Source of the DNA: Candidatus Poribacteria bacterium
Lineage (GTDB): Bacteria; Poribacteria; WGA-4E; WGA-3G
Assembly (NCBI GenBank): GCA_028821605.1
Contig: JAPPFM010000048.1
Location: 24,218-88,217 of the forward strand
DNA: 64,000 nt
Reading direction: 5' to 3'
Below are positions 62,224 through 64,000 of this stretch, one piece after another; the stretch's first letter is position 1; every line of letters starts with the position of its first letter. Under the pieces are notes generated by a model. That model did no database searches. It was not told where the DNA came from and saw only the letters and a program-made list of their open reading frames with translations. Made by a program: the position numbers and the translations under genes.

Positions 62224-63402
62224 TTGAATAACCCCAGATTTAGTCGAACCTCGCTCATCCTTCCCATCTACATTCCAGCGTTTTTGCTGGCAACAGGCGG
62301 AGGCATTGTTTCACCAACGCTTTCGATTTATGTCAAATCGTTTGAGTTATCCTATACGTTGACGACGGTTGTCCTCGCTGTTGGTGTCTTAGGCAATATC
62401 CCGGCAGGTGTTTTGGTGGAACGGCTCGGTCGCAAGTCGTCAATGTTGCTCGGTTTGGTGATGATAGGGTTGTCAACTGTCGGGATGGGAACGGCGACAA
62501 ATTTCTTCCAACTCATTGGTGCACAATTGGTCGGCGGTGTCGGGAACGCATTATGGATGCTCGCTCGGCACGCGTATATGACAGATGTTATTCCGATCGG
62601 GAATCGCGGAAGAGCAATTGCGTTGTTCGGTGGCGTAAATCGGATGGGCACCTTCGCGGGACAGTTCTGTGCCATCTTCCTCGGTGTGAATCTACGACTC
62701 CCTTTTTTCATCTATACCGCCGTTGTCGCGCTGAATTTTCTCCTTTGTCTTTTTTTTATTCCAAAGACGCGTCGCCTCACAACTGAAACCGCCGAGAAGA
62801 AACCCCCTTATCTAAAACACCTTCTTGATGTCTCACGTCAGCATGCGCGCCTGCTCGCGACTGCAGGCGTGGGACAGGTGTGCGTGCAGACGCTGCGCCG
62901 CGGATGCAATATCATTATTCCGCTCTATGGCGATGAGGTTGTCGGACTAACAACACAACAGGTTCGCACGGTCGTTATGGTTTCCTCGGCAATAGATATG
63001 TCAATGTTTCCAATTGCGGGACATACAATGGATAGGTTTGGTCGGAGATATGCGACGGTGCCGGGGGTTTGCATTTTTGCTACGGGGATGGTGTTGATGC
63101 CCTTTACGGGGACGTTTACGACGTTATTGCTGACGGCAATCTTCATGCGGATGGGTAACGGAATCGCTTCGGGGACGATGATGACGCTCGGCGCGGATTT
63201 GGCACCCCACGAAGGGACCGGTGAGTTCTTAGGTCTGTGGCGACTTACGGGAGATTTCGGAGGTTCGGCGGGCCCGGTTATTGTTGGCAATCTTGCCGAT
63301 CTGTTCGGATTGAGTTATTCCGGCTTCGCATTGGGGGGCATCGGTTATCTCGCGGTGAGCATTTTCTTATGGTTGGTACCAGAAACGTTGCAAAGAGAAT
63401 GA
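62224..63402 (+). CDS. MFS transporter
   Basis: A 392-residue transporter with 12 predicted helices. The loop 2-3 signature is GVLVERLGRKSSMLLGLVM, and a second copy of the motif lies in GHTMDRFGRRYATVPGVCIF after helix 8. The only start near the family N-terminus is a TTG at 62224; no clear ribosome site precedes it, so the start is uncertain. The substrate cannot be predicted. It follows the macrodomain gene by 46 nt. Confidence 0.88.
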   Translation: MNNPRFSRTSLILPIYIPAFLLATGGGIVSPTLSIYVKSFELSYTLTTVVLAVGVLGNIPAGVLVERLGRKSSMLLGLVMIGLSTVGMGTATNFFQLIGAQLVGGVGNALWMLARHAYMTDVIPIGNRGRAIALFGGVNRMGTFAGQFCAIFLGVNLRLPFFIYTAVVALNFLLCLFFIPKTRRLTTETAEKKPPYLKHLLDVSRQHARLLATAGVGQVCVQTLRRGCNIIIPLYGDEVVGLTTQQVRTVVMVSSAIDMSMFPIAGHTMDRFGRRYATVPGVCIFATGMVLMPFTGTFTTLLLTAIFMRMGNGIASGTMMTLGADLAPHEGTGEFLGLWRLTGDFGGSAGPVIVGNLADLFGLSYSGFALGGIGYLAVSIFLWLVPETLQRE

Positions 63403-63465
63403 CGACCTCCATCCTCTATCTATAGGCAAGAGAATGCCCACACGAACGAAGGTGAACACCTTTAG

Positions 63466-63921
63466 TTAAGACTTGTTCTTTTTCGCCTCTTCTAAAAGCC
63501 GTTCCGCCTGCTCGGCGCGTTTTTCCGCCTGTTCGGCGCGTTTTTCCGCCTGTTCGGCGCGTTTTTCCGCCTGTTCGGCGCGTTTTTCCGCCTGTTCGGC
63601 GCGCAGTCTTTGCTGATCTGCGATTCGTTTGGCATCTAAATAATACATAACACGCTCCAATCCTTTACAAAAAACGATGATAATTATCGTCAATAAGACG
63701 GTGAAAGCGGCGAGGTGCGTTACGGTAGACTCCGCTGTTTCCAGGGGTGGTGTTCCCGCTTTTCTGCCCGCAAGTATCTCACCGACTATAACCCACGAAG
63801 CGTATCCAATGAAAGCAACGATAAAACTGTAAAACGCTGGATTCAACCATTTTTTCGGGATTCCCCCCGGAAAAGCAATATATTTGTCGTCTTGTTCTGA
63901 ATCCAGGTGAGTTTCTACCAC
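63466..63921 (-). CDS. Small membrane protein with heptad coiled-coil tail
   Basis: A 151-residue protein with two membrane helices (about residues 28-50 and 72-92) and a charged C-terminal coiled coil built from four exact AEQAEKR heptads and a fifth partial one. I start at GTG 63921, 7 nt after AGGAG; a longer reading would start inside the tRNA. The heptads are encoded by 21-bp tandem repeats (63508-63591). I do not know the function; similar tails occur on proteins that oligomerise. Confidence 0.7.
   Translation of the reverse strand: MVETHLDSEQDDKYIAFPGGIPKKWLNPAFYSFIVAFIGYASWVIVGEILAGRKAGTPPLETAESTVTHLAAFTVLLTIIIIVFCKGLERVMYYLDAKRIADQQRLRAEQAEKRAEQAEKRAEQAEKRAEQAEKRAEQAERLLEEAKKNKS
63508..63604 (-). 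repeat. 21-bp tandem repeat inside the coiled-coil gene
   Basis: Four complete units, differing at one base, start at 63508, 63529, 63550 and 63571, with a partial fifth. Each encodes the heptad AEQAEKR. Copy number could change by slippage without breaking the frame. Confidence 0.9.
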
Positions 63922-63947
63922 CAATTGACTCCTAATTTGTGATAGGA

Positions 63948-64000
63948 TGCCGGGAAAGGGACTCGAACCCTTACGCGCATAATGCACACTAGACCCTGAA
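63948..64000 (-). tRNA. tRNA-Leu(CAG), 3' part only
   Basis: On the minus strand the sequence gives the anticodon loop TTCAGGG (anticodon CAG), stem TCTAG, a long variable arm (GTGC/GCGC), the T arm AAGGG-TTCGAGT-CCCTT, the acceptor strand TCCCGGC and discriminator A. The long variable arm and A73 fit leucine. No CCA is encoded. The 5' half lies beyond the window. Confidence 0.8.

Noticed and set aside
63508..63604. Regular 21-bp repeats as a possible CRISPR array
   Set aside because: The repeats are directly adjacent with no spacers and encode a heptad coiled coil in frame.
63922..63987. Longer N-terminus for the coiled-coil membrane protein
   Set aside because: Those codons lie in the tRNA-Leu and its 3' flank; a GTG with AGGAG at 63921 is a better start.

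Overview
The window reads as a chromosomal segment of an uncultured Gram-negative bacterium. The gene content fits Candidatus Poribacteria or a close relative, but this is inferred from style, not from a marker gene. The signs are many secreted beta-propellers (PD40/TolB-like, WD40, NHL, Kelch, Asp-box), a DUF1800/DUF1501 pair, LamG proteins, dockerin-like repeats followed by NYPNPFNPETW-type C-terminal sorting domains, TonB-dependent receptors ending in Phe, Gfo/Idh/MocA oxidoreductases, and intergenic DNA packed with small repeats. TGA is used as a normal stop. No rRNA genes or CRISPR arrays were seen; one partial tRNA-Leu lies at the right edge.

Left part (1-11 kb): a sugar-catabolism-like cluster on the minus strand (sugar isomerase fragment, Gfo/Idh/MocA dehydrogenase, zinc alcohol dehydrogenase) is split by an IS605-type tnpB element. 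FdhD and a TPR/propeller protein follow. A second tnpB element sits directly against hrpB and appears to have supplied its start codon and ribosome binding site. From 17.4 down to 11.1 kb on the minus strand is a probable seven-gene operon: five paralogous lipoproteins of a family I cannot name, then two secreted PD40 proteins. Two paralogous TonB-dependent receptors and an NHL/DUF1501/DUF1800 operon come next (17.5-26.5 kb, minus strand).

Central part (26.8-49.5 kb, all plus strand) is the most interesting region. It contains three ECF sigma factors that share an unusual design: sigma regions 2 and 4, one membrane helix, a conserved juxtamembrane linker, then a predicted extracytoplasmic propeller. 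One has Asp-box repeats, one is a shortened copy of that, and one has Kelch repeats. Between them lie two ABC permeases, PD40, LamG and WD40 secreted proteins. An almost identical non-coding block (TTATGCA, then TGTCTTTAA 16-17 nt further on, under an A/T-rich tract) precedes each of four gene groups and has the geometry of an ECF promoter. Nine secreted proteins in the window, of at least three different folds, end in the same short tail (roughly L-x-T-x-W-G-x-I/L-K). Together these suggest a surface-sensing regulon in which tethered sigma factors control secreted proteins carrying a common C-terminal tag; this is a hypothesis.

Right part (49.5-64 kb): a complete IS with 5-bp target duplication, miniature inverted-repeat elements, a PD40 gene, a remnant of a type ISP restriction enzyme, and a run of ordinary metabolic genes (STAS, enolase-superfamily enzyme, DUF547, Gfo/Idh/MocA, RidA, terpene-cyclase-like repeat protein, carbon-nitrogen hydrolase, DUF58, macrodomain, MFS transporter). 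It closes with a small coiled-coil membrane protein and the tRNA.
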